Of a DNA stretch of 64,000 nt, positions 41,793 through 53,759 are shown one piece after another. Positions within the stretch are counted from its first letter, which is position 1. The number at the start of each line of letters is the position of its first letter. Made by a program: the position numbers and the translations under genes. Below the pieces are notes generated by a model that was not told the origin of the DNA, did not search any database, and was given only the letters and a program-made list of their open reading frames with translations. This stretch comes from Astropecten irregularis (Eukaryota; Echinodermata; Asteroidea; Paxillosida; Astropectinidae). The stretch lies in the NCBI GenBank assembly GCA_963971285.1, contig OZ020250.1, positions 22,410,783 through 22,474,782 on the forward strand, written 5' to 3'.

Positions 41793-44700
41793 TCACTTCA
41801 GTGATGTATTCTTTGTTTTAGGAAGTACGAGTGTGACCAGGCCACCGAATGCTAACAGGCCAGCCACTAGGAGGATGTTGACTGCACAGTGAGTCTGGAT
41901 GAGAATTCCAAAGATGAGATTAGCGATGATCGATGACAGACGATTCACGATGCCCTGGATACCAAACGCCGTGGACCTGAAAGTTCAATGGAAGAGGAAA
42001 CTAAGATGAAAAATTACTTCTTAATTCAAGAGTCAGTCCATCCTTTCCCGGACAGACTAAAAAGCTACAACATAGGGCTGGATGGCTCAGTTGGTAGAGC
42101 GCCTGTACGGTATTCAGGAGATCGCCGGTTTGAATCCCGCTCCAGTCAATATTTCTTTGTTCACTTTTCAATGACTTTAAATTCAGTCAGTTTCCCTTGT
42201 GGTTATTTGATGATTATAAAACTAAACTTTGACATTTTTTGTATCCATTCCTCTGCCTTCAGGTCGAGGTGAGCATTACCTGACATGAGTTGGGTATATC
42301 TCAACACTGATGACATTCAATACATTCCATGCTATGACTGAGACACCACCAAAGGCACAGAACACAATGAGGACATCTGTGCGAGTACTGACAAACCAGA
42401 TGAAGAAAACTGTCACTCCAGAGATCAGGAGGCTTCCCGCTGCAGTAAGTACATAAAGAGATAACCAAGAAAAATCAGGCATTGAAATCTACCAACCAAA
42501 AATGGTAGACCAGGACAGTCCTTAAGTTAGCTTTCTATTTCCTAATGTGTGTATCAGCTGGTCATTCTGGGATATAACTTTATAGGTCTATAGCCCGACA
42601 GTAGATCTCTTTTAGCCTTCGATAAAGATCCTGCTAGGATCGAAATGCATCAGGCCCTCCTAACTCCAAGTAGATCTTTGGGTTAAAAACATCCACATTT
42701 TTTAAAGGACTGAAATTTCAGGAACTAATAATGACCAGAATGTTGTTGCTGCAATGGCTAGGTGTCCTGATGCTTCCAAAGTTCAAATGCAAGATCTTGT
42801 GGATGATTCTGTGTTGTAAAGGTTCCAGCCCAGTTAGTCATCCTGGCACTTGCATTCTCACATGATATACTCAGTCACTAACAACTACCTATGACGATAG
42901 GCGCTACCTGTGAGTTGGATGAGTCTTTTATTTCCACAGCTACAAACTCCACAAGACATTTAGAAGTTTTTACAAAAGCCAAACGAGAACAAGGAATATT
43001 TGAACTTACACATCAAAACCTTTCGGCCAACGATATCAATCAAGAAGATGGCCACCAAGTTGCCTGGAAGATTGGACAAACTCGTGTAAAAGGAATCTAG
43101 ATAAATACTAAATATGAAAGAAGAAAAGGGGGAAAAATAGTTTCAACTTTGATCATCTTATAAAGTCAAAGTCACCTCAAAACACATAGGGAGACAAATT
43201 CAATTTGAATTGTAAAAGAAACAAATCAGAGGCTTTATAAGTTTGCTAGCATTCACCCTCATTAAAACGCCTTTTTATCTGTTTGATATTCAAGAACGAT
43301 ATTCAGCAACGAGGCTGATGATCCATGGTGCTTACGTATTATCTTTAGGATCTGGTGCAGTGTGGTTAACATCATGTGGATTCTGATTGCATACGGATCC
43401 ATTGCCATGCTCAGATTGTAGAAACAGCTGTGGCATCCACATCCATAATCCGTAATACCTGCAGAAAATAACAGCAAACAAACATAGAATACCTTTTATG
43501 GTCAGCCGACCTTTGGAACTAAGTTTTAGCACAAATTGTCCTGCGGTGCATTTCTCACATACCTTCATTCAGGCTTGCAACTTTTCCTCGGATCAGCTGA
43601 TTTCCTCGTTTTTCTCATCACACTCATGCCATTAACTTATTGATTTCTTTTAAAGCCATTTTTTCCTGTATTAACTTACTTTTTACTCATGCTTAACTTA
43701 CTCATGCCATTGAAAACAGAAAAACGCTGCACGAAGTCTTGTAAAGATTGGAATTTCCTTGTTTTTTTTATTAAGTTTGACATGCATACCTGCTTTTTTA
43801 CAAACTTTTGACCTATCCATGAAAGGGTACTTTATTAAACTGAGTCATGTCTTGTTGTTATGACGTGCACAAAGCTCTTTGATAAAAACCTTTATAATAA
43901 TTCTTCTAACCCAACAGCCTCACAAAGCACCAATTGTGTAGGGAAAGAGAGGAAACTTGAGCCCTGTAGTGGTCAAGGACGAATTCATTAACAAATCATC
44001 AACAGAGACCCACAGAGAGTCAGCCTGGAGATATTTCCTACCCGAAGGAGAGCGTGCCGATGATGAGCAGTAGCGGCACCGTGGCCCACGTCAGTGGTTT
44101 CTTGAAGAGCTGACCGGTCACCTGGAAGGTGATACGGACATTCTGCCATGAATCAGCCAGCCAGTCTCTGCAGGTGCGACGGCCACCATGGTCCCTCTGA
44201 TAAAGAACTCGTACCTTATTTGAGGGGATCAAGGTGTCAACCTGAGGGGAAGACAAAATGCACTCATCAATCATCCAGCTGAAATGCCTTCACACTCGGT
44301 TTTAAAGTTTTTCCAGCTGCCCCCTTCGACGGAGCTTGCTAGTCTTGCAGGTAAAGATGTCTGCATTACACTAAAGCGACTCAAGCAAACAATTTTTAGC
44401 AACTCAATCATGTACTGTTTACTTACGGGTGACATTTGAGAGGAAGGACAAAATTCATTTGGACTTTAACTTTCATTCTTTTCCCTTTTCCACAGATGTC
44501 ATTCTATGACACGGGACAAAGTCTTTACCAAATGAGGTTATTAAAATGCTTAGTAAGAAGCTTTCGCATACAAACAAAAAACTTTAATTAAACTTAACAT
44601 GACTAAAAAAAATAGAAAATCAAGTTAAATGTTGTTTTTTTAAGGACAAAATGCAGCATTGCTAAGTGTTTAGAGGTGGAGGGAATACGAGAGTGGACGT

Positions 44701-47700
44701 TTTATTGTAGACTAGATTTTTGTTTTAAATAACATACTTACAGGATAATTAGACTTAGCATCTGAAAAGTTCCAGGAATAGACGGTCTGCAAAACTGCCA
44801 TTGCCTGTTTGGTTCGGCCATTCTACAACAATAAGAACAATAATATCAGTTATATGGGACATCTGTTCCCATGGTTACAGACCCAAAAGGGACAAACGGA
44901 CAAGAAAGAAATTGTGAAATGGAAAAATACGGAGAAAAACAGAGGTAGCAATGGAATGAACTTGAACAGAAATCAAAAAATGGTTTAAGAACAATGTAGA
45001 TAACAAATGTATCTATATGTGATCATGACTTCTCTAACATTTTTTTTTCTACTTTCATCATGTAGGTCTATAGACTGATTGTCTAATATGACAAATAAAA
45101 CACCAAGGGCCTGTTTGTTTAATGCACAGGATCCCAGATTTAGGGATCCACCTCCTATGCAGGATACGCTAAAATGGGATCCGGATCCGCAGGATTCGTG
45201 ATCCTGTGTATTAAACAAACAAGCCCCAAGTACAGTCACAAATGGAAAGGTGAGTCTCTTGTCTGAGTTTTAGGGTTCGTTTCTTGTTACCTCCAATAAG
45301 TACTTTGGACTTTCCGGCATCAGATAGAATGTGATGACTGAGGTGAGAGCTGGAATGGTGCACAGGGCCACAAAAATACGCCAGCTGTCATAGCTGAAAC
45401 CACCAGGGTCAGGGTTGATATAACCAATACCTGTTAAGAAGACAGTAGATCCAAATTGAAAGATAACTCATGTTTTAGAAATCAGGCCCAGTGTACACTT
45501 TCAAAATGTTGGTAGAAGTCTACTTATTTCAGGAGGCTTAATATCGAAAAGTCTCTACTTCATTTGTGTGCCTCAATGCCAGTAAAATGCCTGTTTTGTT
45601 GCTCTCATATAATTCAATTGATTGATTGATGGACTGACTGAATGTTAGTTGACAAGTCACTCAAACAAATACGTCCAATTGTTCAAGGTTGATTCTTATA
45701 AATTTTTCATGACATCTCATTATGAAAATTAAAAAAATGAAGTAATCCTTAAATTGTTTGAATCTATTTAATTTCAACAGACATGAATGTATTCAAATAT
45801 CATCTTGAAATGTTGGTTATTCTTTACCTGAAGGAATAATGGCGAGTGCTAAGGCAGCTGCGATGATGTTACCAGCCATCCAGAACATTGCCACCACTGA
45901 GATCATTGAACCACGACGATGCTTCGGCAGAAACTCACCACAATATGAGAAGATGACGGGTATGGAACCACCAACACTGGAAGAAAAAGAAAGAAAGATA
46001 TTTTACTTCAAGGTCTGGTATTGAATTGGTAATGACCCAAAAGTTTTTCATTCTTTCATAAAAAAATGCAACTTGCCAGAATCTAATAATATATAATAAT
46101 ACCGGTATGCAGAAGAATGTACACAGACAATTTAAACTGAAAGTAGTTGGGAATTCCACCTGTTTGTTTCAGGCTTGTTTTTTGTCTGGAAATTGTTTTG
46201 GATAGGAGAGTAGAAGATGACTTGTAGATATGATGGCAAATGTAAATGAATTATCTTACGTTGTATACTTGTTTGTATTTTCTCCCTCTTATAAAGGGGG
46301 GGGGGGCAGTGGTAAAATATAAATGAAGCTGAAACTTAATTCTAGCAACGTATCTTGGCTAGCTGGCCAGAAGATTGTCTGATTACGGCAGTAACTTCTT
46401 TTGTGTATGGTCATAACACCAATATAACAGGTGATTCTTACCCTACGCCACTCATGAAACGCATGAGCAGAAACAACCAGAACACCTGTGATAGACTGGA
46501 CATCAGGCCAAAGAAGGCATTAGTGGTCAGTGAGAAGAGTAGAGTCCTGCGACGACCGTTAATGTCAGCCAGCGCTCCCCATATGTAGCCACCAACAAGC
46601 ATACCTGAATATATGCAATGAGGGGGAAAAAGATGAAGAACACAGGTAAGATAGTTTGACAGACTTTCAAAAAAAGTAAATCGTTTTCAATTTATGGTGC
46701 AGCATGTAAAGGAATGACTAGAAATGACATTTAAATACTGATATTTACACAGCATGATTAAATTACTCTTTACAATCAAGAACTAGCAGATGATAATAAA
46801 TGAAAATGTCCAATGAAATGAAAGTCCATTCCACATGCTGCGCATATATTAAAACTTATTACACAGTAAACAAACCTTGTAAAGATTATTTGATTAAAAC
46901 GAAATGAATTCAATATTCATGATCTCTTCATTAGTTAAATGTATACATAAATAGTAAAAGAAACCAGACACCTGATGTCATAATTGCATTTTATATGTAT
47001 ATTTTGATATGTTTACCTTACTTTTGATCAGATTGGTTGTCAAGATCTATGCGAATAAATGAATACCTAATTAGATACTGGACAGAGGTCATGCTGTAGA
47101 GGAGCTTAAGAAGTGGGGTATTGTGCGCATACATTATGTGTGTTTTCTGGAGAGTACTGCTTAGTGCTATTATGTGTTCTGGAGAAGGTGGAGTTGTGGC
47201 AAGATAACAGTGACTAGAGACATTCCTCAGCAAGATTCATCTTGATTCACAAGTGGTGTGGTAGTCAGGATCAAGCACATGTTGCTGAACCATCATGCCA
47301 AGCACATGGTGCATATACCTAGCTATGGGGAGTGTTGGTAGGAAGGACTCTTGTTGTAGTTCAGGCACACCTTGCCTCCATTGGATGTGACAACTTCTTC
47401 TACCCTCAAGCTCCTAAATGTAAGTCTGTTTTGGAATTCTTGTCAAGTTGTAGAATATTCTGTGAATTTTATGAAGTATTTATGCACAGGAATTTGCTAT
47501 TGGTTTGAAGGTATTTTCATCATGTTCAAAATCTTGAGCGTAGTCATGCGTGGTTTTGGAAATATTTTCTGATTAATGTGAACAATATCTCTGTCCAGGA
47601 TTAATGTATATTTTTTCCAACATATTTTGGGCCACTGATTAACTGACTAATGATGTCATGAATCACTTCTGAGATGAATTCCACTGAATATAAGATAACC

Positions 47701-48861
47701 CTTTTTCCGTAATGGCCGTCTGTGGAATTCTTTCCTCAGTTCCGACTGTAAGACAAAATATCCCCAAGTATTTCAATCAATTTTGCATAAATTTATAATT
47801 AGTGAGAATTTCAAAGACAAAAGGTTCAAAAGCTTATACATGTATTCCTTATGTCATTTGGGGCCAAAAAAATTGCCTTCCACCTCTGGCCTTACCCCGG
47901 CCTGCAACTCATTAGCATTCCAGACTCACCAGCGAATATACTAGAGCTCAGTACACCCTTTCTGTAGGACGTTAGCTCCAGATCTATCTCTGCTGCTGGC
48001 AGTAGGAACGACACACTCAGTACCTCAACAGCATCACTAGCATTGGCCCAACCACACAGTATGACAAGCAGGTAATGGAACTTGCCAAACCCTGCAATTC
48101 AAATACAAAAAAAGTAATATGACTGAAATTGAATATCTGATTCCAAGTTATGTTTTTATCAACTACACAAAATTACTCTCAGATCATCTAAGTCCTGAAA
48201 ACTTGTCCGGATAAAAAAAAGTGAAAAAATTGCAAAACGATGAGGATTTGAAGTTATGTGGGTTGGTTTGCGGAAACACCATGTAAGAATCATTCGTACT
48301 TTCGCACTTCTCGTAAGGTCTTAAAGTTTTGATGACTAGCCTGCTGTAGTCCTCATCAGGAGAAGTTAGTTTTCCACTTTTCATACAACACAGCTAGCTA
48401 TGCCCTTGGTGGGATGTACAATCCTTACCTGCATTATCCAAAGCCTCGTCATAGTTACCAAATTCAGATGTGTCTATATAGAAACAAGAATAACCAAAAC
48501 AATTTGCTGGAATTTACAATTTGAGAAACATTTTGGTTTTTATGTGACCAAATAACAGAAAAACAACTCTTTTTCTTATCTTTGTGTGGGGGTGGGGGTG
48601 GGTGATATGCATCCCAAGGGTTCTAGACATCTTAAATATGTACCCCAAACTGATAAATAAACACCTACTTGTTTAAAAAACAAAACAAAAACTTCTCCCT
48701 CTCCCTAACCATGACATACCATTTTCTAGTAATAATGGCTGGTCATCTGTGCCAGTGTCATTGAGCATATGACGGTGCTGGTCATCTGAGTTGGTCTTCT
48801 GGCCTGTGTCCACCATGGCTACGCGATAACTGTCCGTAAACTCCTCACCGATATCTGATAT
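41793..48861 (-). CDS. SV2: SV2-family synaptic vesicle transporter-like protein (12 exons)
   Basis: This is a 12-helix major-facilitator membrane protein of the SV2 group, which sits in synaptic and neuroendocrine vesicles and modulates calcium-triggered release. Minus-strand exons are 48861-48720, 48473-48429, 48091-47930, 46604-46442, 45976-45828, 45430-45291, 44822-44742, 44241-44042, 43458-43336, 43107-43010, 42439-42280 and 41976-41793. All phases close to 548 codons plus stop. Diagnostic segments are SGVGVGGSIPVIFSYCGEFL (human SV2A SGVGIGGSIPIVFSYFSEFL), DSWRIFVALC, MPESPKYLLENGRTKQAMAV, CAFGGVSVIAWNVLNVISVE and STAFGIQGIVNRL. ADINGRRR is the MFS loop 2-3 motif. The Met at 48816 is a possible start; the frame stays open 15 codons further to the exon edge. 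The lumenal loop between helices 7 and 8 is only about 30-40 residues, with two N-glycosylation sequons (NGS, NHT), and lacks the long pentapeptide domain of vertebrate SV2. SVOP fits less well. Confidence 0.9.
42069..42220 (+). repeat. tRNA-derived SINE (family A), copy 2
   Basis: The head matches copy 1 at 7811 almost base for base: A box TGGCTCAGTTGGTAGAG, B box GTTTGAATCCC, and the same tail with TTTCCCTTGTGGTTATTT. It lies in the last SV2 intron, opposite to the gene. Differences from copy 1 are few, suggesting fairly recent activity of the family. Confidence 0.85.
42615..42660 (+). repeat. Hammerhead-like dispersed repeat, copy 3
   Basis: A hairpin with arms GATCC and AGGATC around TGCT is followed directly by GAAATG and CATCAGGCCCTCC. 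In a hammerhead this would be stem II, then the GAAA box, then the stem I strand. The preceding box reads TTCGATA instead of CTGATGA. It lies in an SV2 intron. Confidence 0.45.
43572..43793 (+). repeat. Dispersed repeat C, copy 2
   Basis: This matches 17087-17226 in the same orientation but is expanded by an internal stretch that repeats TTAACTTA and ACTCATGC. Both copies end with GTAAAGATTGGAATTTCCT and, further on, CATACCTGC. It lies in an SV2 intron. Confidence 0.75.
45107..45227. repeat. Foldback MITE-like element, family 3
   Basis: The ends GGGCCTGTTTGTTTAATGCA and GTATTAAACAAACAAGCCCC are inverted repeats, extended inward by CAGGATCC and GATCCTG. The interior is rich in GGATCC palindromes. 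It is about 121 bases long, in an SV2 intron; CAAG on each side may be a short target duplication. Confidence 0.65.
46296..46306 (+). repeat. Poly-G tract (11 G)
   Basis: An uninterrupted run of 11 guanines in an SV2 intron. Confidence 0.9.
48301..48372 (-). repeat. Hammerhead-ribozyme-like motif, solitary
   Basis: On the minus strand ACTTCTC is followed directly by an exact CTGATGA box, then a hairpin whose arms are GACTA and TAGTC, then ATCAAAAC in the GAAA position. ACCTTAC and GAGAAGT follow, the latter pairing with ACTTCTC as stem I. Order and pairing are those of a type I hammerhead, but the GAAA box is altered and stem III is unclear. It lies in an SV2 intron and may be the remnant of a Penelope-like terminal repeat. 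Confidence 0.45.
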
Positions 48862-49888
48862 CTAATGCAGTAGATGACACAGACAATATAATGGTGGTGG
48901 GGTTATGTTAATTGTCCGGTAGTACTGTACACGTATGGTGGTAACAGCTATAAACAAACTGTATGCAGATCTACAGCAGGGGCGAAATGACCAGAAACTG
49001 ATGGCTTATAACTGCAACCGATTTGGTTTTATTAGTTTTTTCCTCTCCTTTGTCGTTGATGTTGGCCTGTGCTATCCCAGAATGCAGTACTAAGTAGAGT
49101 TCTGCTCATCTGTGACAACGTGTATCCAACTCAATTCAATTGAATTCAAATTATTCAAATAATACTCGCCATGCATTATGAAACATGTATAACAGTACAC
49201 TGTACAATAGAAATTATAATATAACAACCAGATGGTACCTTTAATCTTTTAAAGCTACAATACATGATTGGTAAAGGTCACAGAACAGCACTCACGCATG
49301 TACATGAAATAAAAAACCTGTGAAAATTTGAGCTCAATCGGACATCTGAGTCATGAGAAAATAGCGAAAACCTGACTCAATTGTTTTTATAAAACATAAG
49401 GAATGGTTTTGATCTAACCCCGAGATGAAAACTGGTTTCGGTCTTTGTTTGACTAATTTCTGGATAAATACAGCACTTCAGGCAGGAATATTTTAATGGT
49501 ATGTTTCCTGTACTGACATTTAATAGGGAGACAATCCCATAAAGGGTTAATACTTTCCTGTTAGTTTCTGGTCTTTATCTTTTCTGATGATAAGTACTTT
49601 ATTATTGAGTCAAAGTACTGTGCATTGTTTTAACTGTTATACATGGCCTGCTTTAATGTATTATTATGTTATTATTATTATTAATGGTTTTTAAATGTAT
49701 AATGTGAAAATGATTATAAATTATAACAGGTGCTTTTAAGCTTTTAATGTGTGCAAAATAATTAAGGTTTTAGTTTCTTTTTGTAAATATATATTTCATG
49801 TTGAGACTATGTCTTAAAAATCTTGAACAGTACACATTTGTCTTTTTAACATTAAAGGTACAAATTTGGGGGGCACAATGAAGTTAAA

Positions 49889-50313
49889 GGCACCCCTTTA
49901 TAATTCTGTGGTTCTCATTTCCGACGGACCCATATTTTGGGCTCCGACCGAAGAAAAAAATACCGTTTTTTTTGCCGCCGACCCTGTCAGAATGGCATAA
50001 TATAAAAAAAACAAATGAAAAAAAACAAAAAACAAAAATTCCCAGAATTTCTGGAGAAAAAATTTGTCTCCAAAAATTATGGGAATTCTTTTTTCTTTTT
50101 TGCCAATAGACCTCAAATTTTTATACTTTTTACCACTGAAATAATACAAAAATATTCAAACGTAATTACAGTGAATACAATGAACATCATTTTCTTTAGG
50201 TTTTTGTGTATTCAGCCAGGTTTTTTTTCCACCAAACTTTTTTTTTTTCCAACCGACCGACCCTCCCTCAAGGTGAACAAGAAATGAGAACCAAAGTTAT
50301 AAAAAGGGGCGCC
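49889..50313. mobile_element. Non-autonomous TIR element (about 425 bp)
   Basis: Imperfect 33-base inverted ends begin GGCACCCCTTTATAATTCTG on the left, with a perfect 12-base inner part (GGTTCTCATTTC at 49910-49921, GAAATGAGAACC at 50281-50292). The right end is the complement of GGCGCCCCTTTTTATAACTT. The interior is made of A and T runs plus CGACCGACCC-type motifs, without coding capacity. A target duplication was not clear. Confidence 0.65.
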
Positions 50314-52727
50314 CTAACACATGTGTGTGTGTTACTGCCAGAGACAAATTTACTCCAACTATCCCTGTGTTACATGCACATACACCTCTTGTTCTGTTTA
50401 GGTACTACATGTATGTGAAGATGAGTTTATTGGTTAATGAGGTAACATGGTATTCTAGGATTTAAGGCTTGCTAGAACCCATGCATTACTATTACTTATA
50501 TATAGTGTAATAGTGTACACGTACATTCGTTGACCATTTGAAAAAAACTAGGCTGTATGCATTTTGTGGAAACTTCATTCCATGCACGTCCAAGTACCGG
50601 TATGTGTTTTGCATATGATTGAAAAAAAGCGTGAATAGCATTTAAATGGAATATCTTTTCAATTCTACAGCATTAACCAATATCCACAAAGTCTGTTAAT
50701 AACGAATTGAATTATGTGCTTGTTTTAGAAACTACATACTGTACTGTACAAAGGTAAAGAATCACAATTAAGTTAATGGAGATCAGTGTTCAAAGTTGAT
50801 TTCCTCCATACATGTCATATTTGAGATTATACAACAATACACTTTATCAGCACAAGAAACAGATTATGTGGAGGTCAGAGTTCTATGATAGGAACTGACA
50901 CAAATCAAACAGTGAAGTTGAGTGGGTTCAACGTTGGTCCATGTCCTTATTGTATCTTTATTTACTAGTATTTTCTGCCTGCATGGGAATCACATTTTTA
51001 AACACAAACTTTAAGAAACAATGGCCCAGAAACCCTACCTAATACTTATCATGACCAGTCAGTGTACTCCAATAAAGGGAACGATTTGTGGCAACTGTTG
51101 CATCGTGTTGCAACTTGCAAAGCTGATTTGCAGACTCAAAGCAGCCCTGCAATTGAAAACTCATCCCGTCTGAATCCACATTCAAGATTGGATGAGTTTG
51201 ATAATGGAGATTCATTCCTTTAGCTAAACCATTCCTAGCTATTGTCCTAAACAACTACACTGATATGTCTCGTCCCTTCTGAACACACAAATCATTGTGC
51301 AATATGCTGTACTACATGTTCATTGCCTCATAAAACCACGCATTCATTGCTAGTCAGCGTCTGTCAACGGTAGCCATGTTCAAAACTAGTTAATGCAGGT
51401 ACCAGCAACATGCAGTACGTCTATACTCCAGATCCTACCCTGTACATATTTGTAGAGTACAAGTAGAAATATTATAATTTCAAAAAGAACAACTGCCACT
51501 AAAACAGAACCAGCAACACTCAAAAGGTAATTTAATGCAAAAAAATAGCTCTGGCGCACTTCAAATTGATTTACTCTGCTCCAACCTAAGCTGATTATAA
51601 CCGAGCGTTATTATGCAAGGCTCTAATCATTGACTACGCAATGGAGTTTAGTTGTTGTACTGACACTGTGACAGTTTGAGACAAGTGACAATATTTGCAT
51701 GATAAAAAAACAAGGAACAAAGATAATTTACCTTGTCAAAATTCGAATTAAGTTCAGCCTTCAAAACTGCTGTCCATGCAGTTTTGCAGAATCACTGCCT
51801 AGTGTCATCACTGAGGATCTCATTGAATGAATGAAGTGATACAGATTGACAGTAGACTACCAAATGCTGTAATTTGCCGAGTCATTCAACTCAGTAAAGA
51901 TATTGTACAAACACATGATTAAAGAGCACTGTCCGCCAACCACCCTGGGCCTGTACAACCATTATGCATCTCATGAATATTCATATACCTTGGTTATAAA
52001 ACTTGTTTGCTATTCAGCAATCGGTAGGCTATGGCTTGTCAAAATGCTGCTGTTCACTTCAGTATGAGGGTACCCATGCTGGCACACACCAAAACTCAGA
52101 TTGGTCAATGTTCATATATTCCAGTAGGTTAAAGTAAATGCCATACGTTGAACAATACACAAGTATTTATAGAATACCCGGTACGTGTTTTGGCTTCAAA
52201 AGCTGTATCCCTGTGCATGCTTGAGTAAATACCAAAAAAAAAACACCACTGGTGCGTGAATTGACTACCGTGCTGACCATGGAGGAAGGAAATATACAAT
52301 AAATGGCTCTTACTCACAAAATTACCAGAAATAAATTCCCACTGTGTACTGCTTTAATGAACTGTGCACACAAACCTCAAAACCAGTGAACATTTACATT
52401 TTTAGCTCAAAAGTGTACTAAAAACCATAGATCTGTTGCCTATCCTACAGAAACAAGTCCGCCACAGAAACAAGAAACCAAACTCAATGCTCACCTGTGC
52501 TCTGAACACATAAGGCCTTCCTGGTGGTATTATGCACTAAATCTGTTGTGTCTGACACTATGCACACGTTCATTCTATCACAATAGATAAGTTATGTTTG
52601 TCCTTCAACATGTTCAAGTTGATATATATGAACTCTGTATCTCTGGCTGATTCTGTGCCGTTTACTTTACCACATTATTATTCCAAACGTGGAATATCAA
52701 TGGTATTGATATTGTATAGATTACAAG

Positions 52728-53118
52728 TAGGGCTGTAAGTTTACGAATAATTTTGTAACCGGTTACCCGTCTGTTTTTCGGTTACGGTTACGATTACCCT
52801 TATAACAAAGAAAACAAAGAAAAACAAAGAAATAGTAAGTTTGGGTCTTTCAGGAACTTGGTTGACAACATTCTTTTGTCACAACATTTGGCAGTGGGAG
52901 ACATAGCAAAATGTCTGGCCTTTGCTTTGCATAAGCTTGCTGGTCCAATTTTCAAAAGATCATTGACTTTTTTCTTTGTGAACTCTAGAAGTTTCTATGT
53001 TTAAAAAAAAAGAGGCCATTAAAAAGATACTTTTCGATTAACCTTACTGGGAAAATGTACCCGGGTACCCTTTTGAACGGTCGGTTAACCGGTTAACCGG
53101 ATACAAACTGCAGCCTTA
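52728..53118. mobile_element. Non-autonomous hAT-like element with 8-bp target duplication
   Basis: The 391-base element starts TAGGGCTGTAAGTTT and ends with the complement of TAAGGCTGCAGTTTG. It is flanked by identical 8-base duplications, ATTACAAG, at 52720-52727 and 53119-53126. An 8-bp duplication with TAGGGCTG-type ends is the signature of hAT transposons. The interior carries GGTTAACCGGTTAACCGG-like palindromes and no transposase. Confidence 0.8.
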
Positions 53119-53759
53119 ATTACAAGTGGCCTTGGTAGGATTTCCCTTGGATCTGTTTGATCAATGACACGGTGCAAGGTTCCATTGACCTTGTGGCACA
53201 CTGCCTGTCATTATTCACCAGTCACCACCCTGAGGTGCCTTCGTTCTAACATGGGTCAGCCCTTATTGGGAAATCCCTGTGATATACTGCACAAAACAAG
53301 CGAGAGAATGGTGACGAGGTTGATTGGTGGGACGTACACCCTGCAATTATAGAGTGCGGCGGCTGGCGGAGCATACAATCTTTTGTCTATACTAATAATA
53401 TACATATTATTGGGAGGAATTAACCGGGATAAAAAAGGTAAAAGAAAACCCACATCCATGGTTGAAGCCAGAAAGTTAGACAACATTAACGACATCATTG
53501 GGGAGTGCTGAGGTATTAAACAAGAGAAAACAGAAAGGTATTGGGCCGGCTCCCATTGGTGAAGTTGGGGCAGGTTTATGGGTCAGGCCACCATGTTTTA
53601 GAGTATTAAGTTGTACCAAACAATGTCACTTAATGTATGTAAACTCACCAGGTTTCTGTTATATACAGTGTAGATCTAGTAGGCTCCCTTGCATGCAATC
53701 AAACAGTTACACATGTTTATAATGATAAAGCAAATTAAGGAAGCACTTAAAGACTACTA

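Noticed and set aside
41793-48861. Assignment of the minus-strand gene to SVOP or organic-cation transporters
   Set aside because: The same MFS superfamily, but SGVGVGGSIPVIFSY, the MPESPKYLLENGR segment and the C-terminal STAFG block agree better with SV2.
53164-53498. Overlapping open frames on both strands right of the hAT-like element
   Set aside because: No motif of a transposase or retroelement could be recognised; probably chance or the outer edge of the Penelope-like fossil.
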